Shown: positions 12,184-20,485, counted from the first letter of the stretch. The stretch is 64,000 nucleotides of DNA from Conus ventricosus (GCA_018398815.1 CM031609.1:35218472-35282471), one strand, 5' to 3'. Program-made: numbers and translations. The notes: generated by a model from the letters alone, not told the origin.

Positions 12184-14422
12184 CCCCCAAACCCCCCCCC
12201 CCCCCCCCCCCCCGGGGGGAGGGGCCTTTGGGGGGGGGGCCCAAAAACCCCAAAAAAAGTTTTTGAATTTACCCCAACTGTTATTTTCCTTTTAGGGGCT
12301 CTTCTTTAAACCAGGAGGGAATTCCAAAAAACCTTCCTTAGCGGAAGTTTTTGAGGGACGGGGCAATTAAATGAAAACTTCAAAATTAATTTGACCCCAA
12401 GGGCCCGGAAGCTGCCCATTTTTTATTTGCGGAGGGTTTACGACCTCCCATTTAATATATCCCAAACAAAATTAACCCGCGACAGGGGAAATGCAAATTT
12501 CCCCAAAAAATTTTTCCAAAAAAAGTCCTTTTCTTTAAAATTTTTTAAAATTTCTTTTTTAAAAAAAGGGCCCTTTATGCAGCACCCTGGAAAGGGTTTT
12601 ATTTTAAAAAGTTCCCAACTTTTGGCCCTTTTATCCTTAAAATCCGGCCCAAAAACAGAAGAATAAATTTTTACCCCAAATCTTTTTTTGAAAGGGGGGT
12701 TTCCCTTATGAGACATGAACAGGGGAAAGGTTTGAGAAGATACACTTTTCCGGGGAAAAAACGCTTCCTTTTTTAGGGCTTAGAGGAAAGGGGATTTATT
12801 TATTCTGATTAACCCGCATGTCAAAAGCCCGGGGAGAAGTTAGAGTGTTTAAAAAGATGGGGGGACTATCTTTATTCTTTCTTGATGGGTGAACATGGGT
12901 TTTTTGGCGGTTTTTTTTTGAAAATTACAGAAAAAAAACCGCATAAAATTTTCGGGCCCGGATCCTGCGGGATTACATTTCTGCGCCCCGGGTGAGTTGG
13001 GATGTTCCCTTAAAAAAATAACCCGGAGTAAGTTTTATTTATTGTCGATTTTTTTCCCAAAGATTCAGATGATTTAAAACGGATTTGGTTTGGAAAGGAA
13101 TTTGTATGGGGTTTTGCTCATTACTGTAAAACAAACAACAAATACTTGGCGATTTGGGTCCAAAATTAAAAAGGTCTAACTATCTCATGTATTTAGATGC
13201 AAACAATCTGTATGGTTGGGCTATGGCGCAATCACTTCCGTTACGCAACTTTAAAATGTACACAGAAGACAATCCGAAAAATATTCAAAGAGCATTAAAG
13301 TGGTTGAACGGTTTAACGCCTGATCAACATCGGGGCTTTATTCTAGAAGTTGACTTAGAATATCCTAATGAACTCCATGACCTACATAATGACTACCCAT
13401 TAGCAGCAGAAAGTCTAAAGACGAATCCCAGAGAGCCACCTAAACTTGTGCCTAATCTTCGTGGCAAAAAAAATTATGTCTGTCATTACAGACTTCTACA
13501 ATTTTATTTAAGACATGGTTTGAAGTTGACAGCAGTTCATCGTATAATTGCTTTCGATCAAGAACAGTTCATGAAACCATACATCATGAAGAACACTGAT
13601 CTTAGAACTAAATCCACAGATGCTTCAGAAAAGACTTTTTCAAGCTGATGAACAACAGCTGTTTCGGAAAGACTATGGAGAATCCGCACAAGCGCAAAGA
13701 TGTCAGATTGGTCACCAAAGAGAACGAAGCAATTAAGCTGACTTCAAAACCTAATTATCAGGACTTTAGAAGATTTCATGATCAGCTTTTTGGCATAATG
13801 ATGAAAAAAAAAGAAAGTCAAATTAGACAAACCTGTATTTATTGGGTTTACTGTTTTAGAATTATCAAAGCTTTTGATGTTAGAATTTCTTTATGACTAC
13901 TTTAAGCCCTCGTATCCTGAGTCCAGAGTACTTTACACAGATACAGATAGTTTTGTTATAGATGTCCCTACTGAAGATATCTATAAAGACATGGAAATAG
14001 AAGTGGCTAAAGGGCATGCGGGATGGTATGATACATCTGATTACCCTAAAGATTCGCCTTTGCATTCAATTACTAATAAGAAGGTTTTAGGAAAGATGAA
14101 GGATGAATTATCTGGAGGGGTGATTAAGGAGTTTATTGGTTTAAGGTCGAAAATGTACAGTCTTTTGAGCCAGGAGAAAACCATTAAGAAAGCAAAGGGA
14201 ATATCTCGCAGTGTTGTGCAGTCAAACATATCGCATGACAACTACAAAGAAGCATTGTTTGGCAATAAGACTTTTCATCATGACAACGTAAAACTGCGAT
14301 CTAATCTACATGAGATCAACACAACGGTTGTAACAAAGAAGTCATTAGACAGAACAAACACAAAACGTGTGTTTGTTAATCCAGAGTTTTCATATGCAAT
14401 CGGACATTGGAGAACAGCATAA
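10985..14422 (+). CDS. polB: Protein-primed family B DNA polymerase, copy B (N-terminal half corrupted, C-terminal half clean)
   Basis: Collinear with copy A. Up to about 13160 the sequence is homopolymer-damaged and unreadable; from there it is clean. Three long frames cover the catalytic half: 13154-13648 with motif A LDANNLYGWAM, 13648-13896 with motif B NNSCFGKTMEN, and 13874-14422 with motif C YTDTDSF and the C-terminus. The break at about 13635 is a missing A that copy A has. The break near 13805 lies in an A9 run shared by both copies. The stop at 14420-14422 touches the convergent gene that follows. The number of copies in the genome cannot be judged from this assembly. Confidence 0.85.
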
Positions 14423-14806
14423 TTATATATCTTCTTTGTCCACGGGTTCGGGTTTATATTTTTCCCGAAGTTTATCTATAAGCTCAATCGCATCAATATC
14501 CAATTCATTCAAAATTTTTCTCATGTTTGCTTGATGTGCTCGATTTTTTTTTATTATTTCAAGATATTCTTTATCCCATTTTTGATAATCAAAATTTGGG
14601 ATTTGGGGTTGTAGGTGATCTGGATGCATTGCCATGTCCTGATGAGTCCTCGCAAATGTTGCCCTAATAGCAGAATTCAAATCAAATGATTCCCGCATCA
14701 ATTCCAAGGTCTCTGCATTTATCATTCTTGTTTCCGGTTTAGTTCCATGTAAGAATTCTTTCTTCTGTGCCTCAATACGTAAGGCTTCTTCGTTGTGAGC
14801 TTCCAT
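14423..14806 (-). CDS. 127-residue charged coiled-coil protein, unknown
   Basis: A single minus-strand frame from ATG at 14806 (preceded by GAGTTAAA) to a stop that abuts the polB stop. The protein is rich in Glu, Lys and Gln and mostly helical in appearance, with IPNFDYQKWDKEYLE in the middle and a predicted coil in the last 60 residues. It is convergent with polB and lies just downstream of the integrase on the same strand. I do not recognise a domain. A terminal-protein or packaging role would be speculation. Confidence 0.6.
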   Translation of the reverse strand: MEAHNEEALRIEAQKKEFLHGTKPETRMINAETLELMRESFDLNSAIRATFARTHQDMAMHPDHLQPQIPNFDYQKWDKEYLEIIKKNRAHQANMRKILNELDIDAIELIDKLREKYKPEPVDKEDI

Positions 14807-14835
14807 TTTAACTCAAATATATTTACGTAAATTAA

Positions 14836-15785
14836 TTAAAGCGGAACTGTGTCTGGTGGGATTATCTGCAGTTCTTCCTTCACAAAAGATCTTTGAGGAG
14901 CTGGTTGTTTTGTTGTGTCAGTTTCTCGTAAATAATACACGGCGGATTCATTTTTACAATTCTTTTTATTTCATATGGATCAACACTCCAAACCGGATCG
15001 GTTGCCCTGATGCGAGTGTCCCCTTCTGCTTCCCCCGGTAAATAAAGGTACCTTACTTTTAAACCAAATGGTAATAGTTTGCCGGATGAAGACTCTCCTT
15101 CAACAACATCTATTGTTTGTTTTTTGATTGCTTGTACTGGTTTTAGCCCTTTAAATTCTTCATTATTCATTGCGCGCAAAACTGAGGGCAGTCTTCTAAC
15201 CCATTCTGTGTTGCGAGAATTGTCAGTCATCTCTCTGTGATACGGGTAGGAAAAAAGTCTTTCAGATAACTGTTTGTTAAAGTTTTCAACCAAAGCCTGT
15301 GATCTGTGAACTCCTGGAATGCCTCTTTTAATGGTTACTCTATGTTTTAACAATAATTGATTCACTCGGCCTTTAAATTCTTTTCCATCATCGACTTGAA
15401 TCATGCGAGGATAAGTTAGCGGGCCTCGTTGGTATATCAGTTGTATGGCGACAACAACAGCAGAAGCACTCTTTTGTGTTAATGGTTCCGCATCTTTGTA
15501 TCTTGAAGCTATGTCAATGACTGTGAGTGCGTACTTAAATTTTTTTTCGTCTAATCGTATCATGGGGTAAATATAGAAGGTCCATTTGATGGGTGTCGTT
15601 CGGTATTGTATTCACAAAGTGGGGTCTCTGCATTCGTCTAGGTGCAGGTAGATAAATTTGCCAATCGCTTGTTTAGATAACCATTCCTTTGCTGTTTGTT
15701 CACTGACTCCCGCTGCTTGGCTTAACTTTTTTATTGCCGTGATTCCCTTCCAATATCCTTTTGGCGAATAATAGATTTTGTTCAT
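14836..15785 (-). CDS. int: Polinton integrase (retrovirus-type DDE), three apparent frameshifts
   Basis: This enzyme would insert element DNA into the host genome. The frame opens at ATG 15785 after AATAAAA. In order: an N-terminal helical region, IYLPAPRRMQRP, the core with TVIDIASRYK (first Asp), IQVDDGKEFKG (second Asp), and QALVENFNK (Glu), then a C-terminal part with ATDPVWSVDPYEIKR typical of Polinton integrases. Frame changes sit near 15665, 15575 and 14955. The true end, after VKEELQIIPP, is at 14836-14838, not at the earlier stop at 14880. The full length of about 315 residues fits the family. The breaks may be consensus errors. Confidence 0.85.
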
Positions 15786-15791
15786 TTTTAT

Positions 15792-16199
15792 TCAGCTAAT
15801 ATTATGCGCAACAAAATACACAACGGTCATACCAAAGACGATAAACACGATTTCTTGCATCTTTTGTTTTTCTGATGGTTGATAAAAGTCCCCGAATTTT
15901 GGTGGGGCAATGTCTCGATTGGTTTGCCTGTTACAAGATAATATTCTTTTATTGCTTGATCAACATCTTTAAATGTGTAAGCTGCATGTCCTTGTTTTTT
16001 TCAGTTTGTCGTTAATAAAATCTAACTGCTCAATTCTCTGCTTTTCATAGGCGTCTTGTGCAGCTGCTAGTTGCTCCATAGCTTTGTTATGTCTTTTTCT
16101 CTCGCTGTCATCCCGCAGTTTACTAAATGCGTAATTACTTCCGCTAAAAGCAAGCGCATTCACTACTGCACCGCCTAACATCATTACGAATGAAGCCAT
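15792..16199 (-). CDS. Small Polinton-associated protein (GGAVVNALAF family), two frame changes
   Basis: Starts at ATG 16199 after TTTATAAAA. The N-terminus MASFVMMLGGAVVNALAF is a short hydrophobic helix, followed by a basic coiled coil (RKRHNKAMEQLAAAQ) and, after a shift in a T-run near 15998, a segment with DVDQAIKEYYLVTG. A second shift near 15900 leads to a C-terminal hydrophobic helix ending at 15792. I recall such proteins next to Polinton integrases in many invertebrates; their function is unknown. A minor virion membrane component is one possibility. The stop lies seven bases before the integrase start. Confidence 0.6.
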
Positions 16200-16222
16200 T
16201 TTTATAAATGTATTTTTTAATT

Positions 16223-16453
16223 TTACATATTGATATTGTCAGGAATTATTCCTTGCTTAACTAGAAAATCTTTCGTAGCAAACAAAGCTGCAATGATAGC
16301 AATTAGCTTTGCCGAATCCTCAAAGTCTAGCTTGCTAAGATCTGCTGGTTTAATTTTTAACAAGCTTTTACTAAGCATTGTGTATCCTATACTTAGACCC
16401 CCAATAACAGCAGAATGGTATACAAGATTGGTAACAGTCTTTTCGGCGCTCAT
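16223..16453 (-). CDS. Small membrane protein (MSAEKT family) of the Polinton
   Basis: A minus-strand frame of about 76 residues. I chose ATG 16453 (MSAEKTVTNLVYHSAV) over the in-frame ATG 12 bases upstream because it follows TTTTTAAAA, the context seen at other starts here, and matches the N-terminus I recall for this family. Two hydrophobic helices (about residues 10-28 and 45-62) flank KIKPADLSKLD. It is divergent from the next gene across a 39-bp AT-rich spacer. Function unknown; a virion or host membrane location is inferred. Confidence 0.6.
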   Translation of the reverse strand: MSAEKTVTNLVYHSAVIGGLSIGYTMLSKSLLKIKPADLSKLDFEDSAKLIAIIAALFATKDFLVKQGIIPDNINM

Positions 16454-16492
16454 TTTTAAAAACAAAATAATAATTATATTTATTAATAAAAC

Positions 16493-17029
16493 ATGAACAG
16501 CGACGATCTGCTACAGCTACAGAGCGACCTAATCCGTCTTGGACTTACAAATGAAGAAGTTGATGACCAAGCTGTTATGCCCCAAAAGGAGAGGTTGTAT
16601 TCTTTGGCAGCATGCGGAAAAACAAAACAGTTCCTCGGCAATGAATTCAGCATAGAACAGATTCAACAGATGTCGCCACAAGACATTATAAAGTATCATA
16701 ACAGGTATGAAGCGCAACTAGGATCAAGAATGGTAAAATGTGTCGGGCAAACGGTTCTTAGTTTGTACACTAAACTAGTCAGTAGATTTGCTCCCATTGA
16801 TTCTGAACAAGATTTTATGTATGATTTAATGCAGGATCCAGTTTTAACAAAGTCATTAGAGTCTCTAGGATGTGATCTATATTACAGATTTGGAACATTA
16901 TTATCGCCACTAATCATGGGATTAATTACTTTTAATCATATAGATTTTATTTCCCTTCAAAATGACCGAGCCAGAAAATCATCAGAATCAGAATCAGAAA
17001 ACATTGAATCAGGTGAAAGTGGTCACTAA
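16493..17029 (+). CDS. 178-residue Polinton-associated protein, unknown
   Basis: An intact frame starting after an AT-rich divergent spacer. The acidic N-terminus is followed by KTKQFLGNEFSIEQIQ, a helical region with YNRYE-like spacing, and a hydrophobic segment LYYRFGTLLSPLIMGLIT before a Ser/Glu-rich tail (SESESENIESGES). I recall proteins with this arrangement always followed by a basic GKKLAEWN protein, as here. The last 68 bases overlap the next gene in another frame. No enzymatic motif is visible. Confidence 0.6.
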   Translation: MNSDDLLQLQSDLIRLGLTNEEVDDQAVMPQKERLYSLAACGKTKQFLGNEFSIEQIQQMSPQDIIKYHNRYEAQLGSRMVKCVGQTVLSLYTKLVSRFAPIDSEQDFMYDLMQDPVLTKSLESLGCDLYYRFGTLLSPLIMGLITFNHIDFISLQNDRARKSSESESENIESGESGH

Positions 17030-17357
17030 ACCCCCTCATCCTGGACGCATTGCAGCAGGAAAAAAATTAGCTGAGTGGAACAAAAAAAAAAAATTACAGT
17101 TACAATCACAGAATATAGCTCATAACGAAAACATAACGCCGCCAACACCAACAGTTGTTTCAATGCCGGCTATAAAAACACCAGAACAAGAACAAGTTGA
17201 TTCAAGGCCTACAGCACCAAAGCCTTCATGGAATATTGAACTTAAAACTGTTGCCATTTTTGGCGCCCTTGCTGCTGTTGGGGCGGTTATTACGGTTATA
17301 AAATATATAAACAAAGACACCAAAAACCGAAGCAGCCCAAACAATCTCAACCACTAA
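16962..17357 (+). CDS. 131-residue basic protein with C-terminal membrane helix (GKKLAEWN family)
   Basis: The frame starts inside the previous gene and runs to 17357. After a Gln/Asn-rich start comes PGRIAAGKKLAEWNKKKK, then a Pro/Thr-rich linker and a membrane segment (TVAIFGALAAVGAVITVIKY, about residues 98-117) near the C-terminus. The basic motif plus terminal membrane anchor is recalled from Polinton neighbours of several invertebrates. Overlap with the upstream gene suggests co-transcription. Binding of packaged DNA to a membrane would fit but is not shown. Confidence 0.6.
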   Translation: MTEPENHQNQNQKTLNQVKVVTKPPHPGRIAAGKKLAEWNKKKKLQLQSQNIAHNENITPPTPTVVSMPAIKTPEQEQVDSRPTAPKPSWNIELKTVAIFGALAAVGAVITVIKYINKDTKNRSSPNNLNH

Positions 17358-17481
17358 ATACAACAGACGAACACAACAGCATGCCAGAACCGCCAACAAC
17401 AAAAGATCATTTTGATCCATTTCAGATGCAATAATATTTTAAGAACTTAATTAAAAAATTTTTTTTTGATAAAAATAGATC

Positions 17482-17721
17482 ATGGCGGATTATTATTTGT
17501 TTAAAATGATGAAGTCAATAAATAAAGACATGGAGTCTATAAAAGACATTTCCATAGACCAGAATTGTAATCAATGTGGTTGCTTACGATGTAAGAACTT
17601 CATTAAGATCTATAACCAATCTCGCGCCAAGAACGCTGAGCAAGACATCCTCAACGATGACGCGTTTTTTGAGGCGTGTGTGTACTATATTAGACATTTA
17701 CTATTTAAGATAAAAACATAG
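17482..17721 (+). CDS. 79-residue Cys-containing protein, unknown
   Basis: An intact small frame after a T-run and GATAAAAATAGATC. It contains CNQCGCLRCKNF (about residues 28-40), a possible metal-binding knuckle, in an otherwise helical, charged protein ending HLLFKIKT. It is the last gene before a repeat-rich stretch. I do not recognise the family. Confidence 0.45.
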   Translation: MADYYLFKMMKSINKDMESIKDISIDQNCNQCGCLRCKNFIKIYNQSRAKNAEQDILNDDAFFEACVYYIRHLLFKIKT

Positions 17722-17751
17722 ATTGTCTTGTTTTTTGATAATTATAAGATA

Positions 17752-18015
17752 ACTTAAATAAGAACTTGGTTGTACTTAGAGGATGACTTAATTACAATCT
17801 TGAGGTAACTTGAGTAAGAACTTGAGGATGACTTGAGGACAACTTGAGTAAGAACTTAGAAGTGACTTGGGTGACTTGAGGATGACTTGAGTAAGAACTT
17901 GTGGATGACTTGAGGATGACTTGAGGACAACTTGAGGATGACTTGTGGACAACTTGAGTAAGAACTTAGAAGTGACTTGGGGTGACTTGAGTTAAGAACT
18001 TAGAAGTGACTTGAG
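17752..18015. repeat. Tandem array of 10- to 12-bp units around ACTTGAGGATG
   Basis: About two dozen units such as ACTTGAGGATG, ACTTGAGGACA, ACTTGAGTAAGA and ACTTAGAAGTG follow each other with length variation. The array starts about 30 bases after the 79-residue gene. It merges into a G/T-rich stretch with two GTGCATGCG boxes (about 18017-18055). Confidence 0.75.
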
Positions 18016-18146
18016 TGTGTGCATGCGCGGGGTGGGAGGTGGGGGTGTGCATGCGTGGGGTGGGGGTGTGGCGTCTGTCCTAATTACGAGCACCACTACA
18101 TCCTGTTAGACTCATGCTGCTAAAAAAGGTCAGTTATAGTAACAGC

Positions 18147-18480
18147 CCTCTTGCTGCTAAAATAGGACGTTCACACATGAACGGCTATTTATAGCAAGGC
18201 GGATTTTACCACAGTCCTCTTGCTGCTAAAATAAGGCGTTCACACATGAACGGCTATTTATAGCAAGGCGGATTTTACCACAGTCCTCTTGCTGCTAAAA
18301 TAAGGCGTTCACACATGAACGGCTATTTATAGTAGCAGTCAGCAAGGCTGATTTTACCGCGGCCCTCTTGCTGCTAAAATAAGGCGTTCACACATGAACG
18401 GCTATTTATAGCAAGGCGGATTTTACCACAGTCCTCTTGCTGCTAAAATAAGGCGTTCACACATGAACGGCAAGGCTGTC
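18147..18480. repeat. Five-copy 70-bp tandem repeat with internal dyad and TATA-like motif
   Basis: Copies start near 18147, 18217, 18287, 18364 and 18434. Each reads CTCTTGCTGCTAAAATAAGG, then GTTCACACATGAACGG, then CTATTTATAGCAAGG. GTTCA/TGAAC and CTTGCT/AGCAAG form an imperfect two-level dyad about 48 bases long. The complement of TATTTATAG gives TATAAATA on the minus strand. The third copy carries a 7-bp extra segment and the fifth is truncated. Confidence 0.8.
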
Positions 18481-18540
18481 TTCGCCACAGGTGGGCGCTT
18501 TCTGCAGTGCTACGTCCACAATAATTCACCAGTAACACAA

Positions 18541-19075
18541 GCCAGTTTCACAAAGAGTTTAACTCTCTTTTTTTCATCCGGGCTTAGGACCAGCATTGGC
18601 GGAGTTAGTGTTTATTGGCGGCTCTTGAAGTAGTAAATTTGTCACTGAACATTTGGAGCTTTTTGAATAAAACAGCGCCATTTTTTAGAATAGAATCATT
18701 TTCTTCAAAAGGCAAAAGCTTATCAAAGTTATCAACATCTCTTTCAATGTACCGGCTAAATCTCTGTCTTGAATCAACAAGCTTTCAAGGCGCTTGTGTA
18801 GTTTATCAATAGTAGGTTCTCGTTTTTCTTTCTCCTCACCTTCCAAAAACAATGCTTCTCTTTAGATTAGGAAAGTAAAGAACTGGGCACGCCTGATTTT
18901 CTTTTGTTTAAATACTCCGCCATACAGCTGTAATAAAACACATGATCACCTATAGCAAAAGCCGTTCTCTGTGAACAAGCGCATCCGTCTGCGTTGAAAT
19001 CCGTGGCTAAACTGAGAGGCGCTAGTTGGGGGGCGTTGGTTCTACGTCATGTCCGGTCACGCGGCACTTTCAAGA
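18541..19075 (-). pseudogene. Decaying coding segment D1 (first of a tandem pair)
   Basis: Minus-strand reading gives APLSLATDFNADGC, later GDHVFYYSCMAEYLNKRKSG, then a charged helical stretch (EEKEKREPTIDKLHKRLESL) and a C-terminal part ending SRAANKH, with at least two frame changes and a stop between the parts. It is similar over its length to D2 at 19316-19888. The family is not recognised. Both copies having the same remnant frame suggests a gene that was duplicated and then lost. Confidence 0.4.
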
Positions 19076-19141
19076 ATGTTCTTTTGTGATTGCACCATAA
19101 TGTTGCAAGTTGACCTGCTGGACTACTTGGTAATTAGCGAA

Positions 19142-19200
19142 CAGGCTGGGCCCAGACAGGGCCAGTGTTGTTACTGGCTAATTATAGTGGGCCCAGCCTG
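19142..19200. repeat. Nested inverted repeat (13-bp outer stem, 6-bp inner stem)
   Basis: CAGGCTGGGCCCA at 19142-19154 pairs perfectly with TGGGCCCAGCCTG at 19188-19200. Inside, GCCAGT (19161-19166) pairs with ACTGGC (19173-19178). It lies between the D1 and D2 segments and has the same outer-plus-inner design as the hairpin at 20044-20126. Confidence 0.8.
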
Positions 19201-19315
19201 AGTCGTGTTCCGTGTCGTCTGCTTTGCCGTTGTGTCACGAACGCCACAAAGTTTTCTGAACTACTGTGCCACCGCAGCACACGCCTCTCGTCTATTTCAC
19301 AAAAAGTTTCACAAT

Positions 19316-19888
19316 AGAGTTTAACTCTCCTCTTTTCATCTGACGGAGTTAGTGTTTTATGGCAGCTCTTAATTGCCAGGTAGTACACCTGTCACTGAAC
19401 ATTTAGAGCTTTTTGAATAAAAAAGCACCATTTTTAAAAATAGAATCATTTCTTCAAAAGTTAAAAGCTTTTCAAAGTTAAAAACATCTTTTCAAATATA
19501 TCGGCTAAATCTCTGTCTTAAAATAACAAGCTTTCAAGGTGCTTGTGTAGTTCATCAATAGTAAGTTCTCGTTTTTTCTTTCTCTCACCTTCCAAAAAAG
19601 CAATACTTCTCTATAGCTTAAGAGGTAAAGAACTGGGCCCGCCTGTTTTTCTTTTGTTTAGATACTCCGCCATACAGTTGTATTAAAACACATGATCACC
19701 GATAGCTGTTCCTCTGTAAACAAAACACAACCGTCTGCTTTGGAAGCTATGGCTAAACTGAGTGGCGCTGGCGTTGGTTCGAAATCGTCATGTCCGGTCA
19801 CGTGGTAAGTAATCAGGTGTCGACCTAATGACGGGTCTCTGCAGTATTCGGATAGTGCGGAGTCCTTAGGCAGGCCGACAATTAGCAA
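19316..19888 (-). pseudogene. Decaying coding segment D2 (second of the tandem pair)
   Basis: The minus-strand frame 19888-19658 starts MLIVGLPKDSALSEYCRD and contains HVTGHDDFEPTPAPLSLA and ADGCVLF; D1 has APLSLA and ADGC at the matching places. Downstream similarity to D1 continues to about 19316 with A/T-rich substitutions and frame breaks. No domain is recognised. Confidence 0.4.
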
Positions 19889-19921
19889 TTAAAGGCTTAC
19901 CTGCTCCACCGTTTGTATATG

Positions 19922-20001
19922 GGGTGTGTTCAGCGACTGCTGCTTTTCCCCTACGTTACTCTATGGGTGTGTTCAGCCACTGCTGCTTTCCCCCTACGTT
20001 T
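19922..20001. repeat. Tandem duplication of about 42 bp
   Basis: The segment GGTGTGTTCAGCGACTGCTG plus the following CTTTTCCCCTACGTT is repeated once with small changes (second copy from about 19964). It lies just before the hairpin at 20044. Confidence 0.7.
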
Positions 20002-20043
20002 GTAGGGTCGTTATTTTTTGGTTATTGAAGTCTTACTTGTCAA

Positions 20044-20126
20044 AGAACTATAAAAGGGGCATTCTGGAGTCACCCGGTCGAAACTGGTTGAGACCGGGTG
20101 AGCCAGAATGCCCCTTTTATAGTTCT
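20044..20126. repeat. Nested perfect hairpin with TATA-like boxes in both arms
   Basis: The 24-bp outer arms 20044-20067 and 20103-20126 are perfect reverse complements, each containing CTATAAAAGGGGC. Inside, CACCCGGTC (20071-20079) pairs with GACCGGGTG (20092-20100) around a 12-base loop. The right arm ends exactly where the coiled-coil frame (20123-20485) opens, and it supplies the in-frame TAG (20120-20122) that closes that frame upstream. The TATA boxes point inward, so rightward and leftward transcripts would both start within the loop. Confidence 0.9.
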
Positions 20127-20485
20127 CTACGCTAGCTGAAAGAATAAGGACTCTGTTCAGGGAACAGGGGATTACAATAGTTAGTATATTAACAGCTGTT
20201 GGGTTTGCTATCTCTACACTCGTTTATGCTTTAACCGGCAGTGCGCCAACAGGACCAGTAGCGCCTCCAACACCTCAGCCTGGTAAAAGTTGGATTAGAA
20301 AACAATTGCATCATCTAGCAAACCTATTAAAGAAGTTAGCAGTCAAAGCGTTTGATGCTCTGCCTGGCATAATTGGCAGTGTTGTTAGTTGGGTTTTGTC
20401 TACTATAGGCAAAGTTGCTGGTTATATGGCTGACCATCTGTGGACGTTAGGAGTGCTAGCTGCTGGATTAATTTTAGTGAAATAA
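20123..20485 (+). CDS. Coiled-coil/membrane Polinton protein (block S2), 5'-truncated, no ATG
   Basis: An open frame of 120 codons begins right after a TAG inside the hairpin and ends at TAA 20483-20485; the only ATG is near the C-terminus. It reads LAERIRTLFREQGITIVSIL, a hydrophobic helix, a Thr/Pro/Gly linker, GKSWIRKQLHHLANLLKKLA, ALPGIIGSVVSWVL and a terminal hydrophobic helix LWTLGVLAAGLILVK. I recall this arrangement at the C-terminus of long coiled-coil proteins in Polinton-type elements. The missing N-terminal part is traceable in S1 (to 8900). Either the gene lost its 5' end to the hairpin or the start lies upstream through a splice. Confidence 0.6.
   Translation, partial: FSTLAERIRTLFREQGITIVSILTAVGFAISTLVYALTGSAPTGPVAPPTPQPGKSWIRKQLHHLANLLKKLAVKAFDALPGIIGSVVSWVLSTIGKVAGYMADHLWTLGVLAAGLILVK

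Larger units (their letters stand above)
5216..13160. other. Block of corrupted consensus sequence inside the Polinton region
   Basis: This 8-kb stretch is filled with overlong runs of A, C, G and T. An example is the almost pure C stretch at about 12023-12215, where copy A has ordinary polymerase sequence. From 9440 onward the block is a damaged duplicate of bases 1 to about 3635, and at about 13160 the sequence becomes clean again in the middle of polB. The limits ignore gene borders, which points to low-quality long-read consensus rather than biological decay. Genes are listed separately where they can still be traced. Frames opened by the homopolymers are not called. Confidence 0.7.

Noticed and set aside
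12013..12309. Long proline-rich frame
   Set aside because: It consists of C homopolymers in the corrupted block, where copy A has polymerase sequence.
5216..13160. Biological hypermutation (RIP-like or editing)
   Set aside because: The changes are homopolymer length gains of all four bases rather than directed base transitions.
1..14690. The two polB arms as terminal repeats of one Polinton
   Set aside because: They are in direct orientation, contain full genes and are longer than usual terminal inverted repeats.
18147..18480. CRISPR array
   Set aside because: The 70-bp units are complete tandem copies with no variable spacers, in animal-type DNA.
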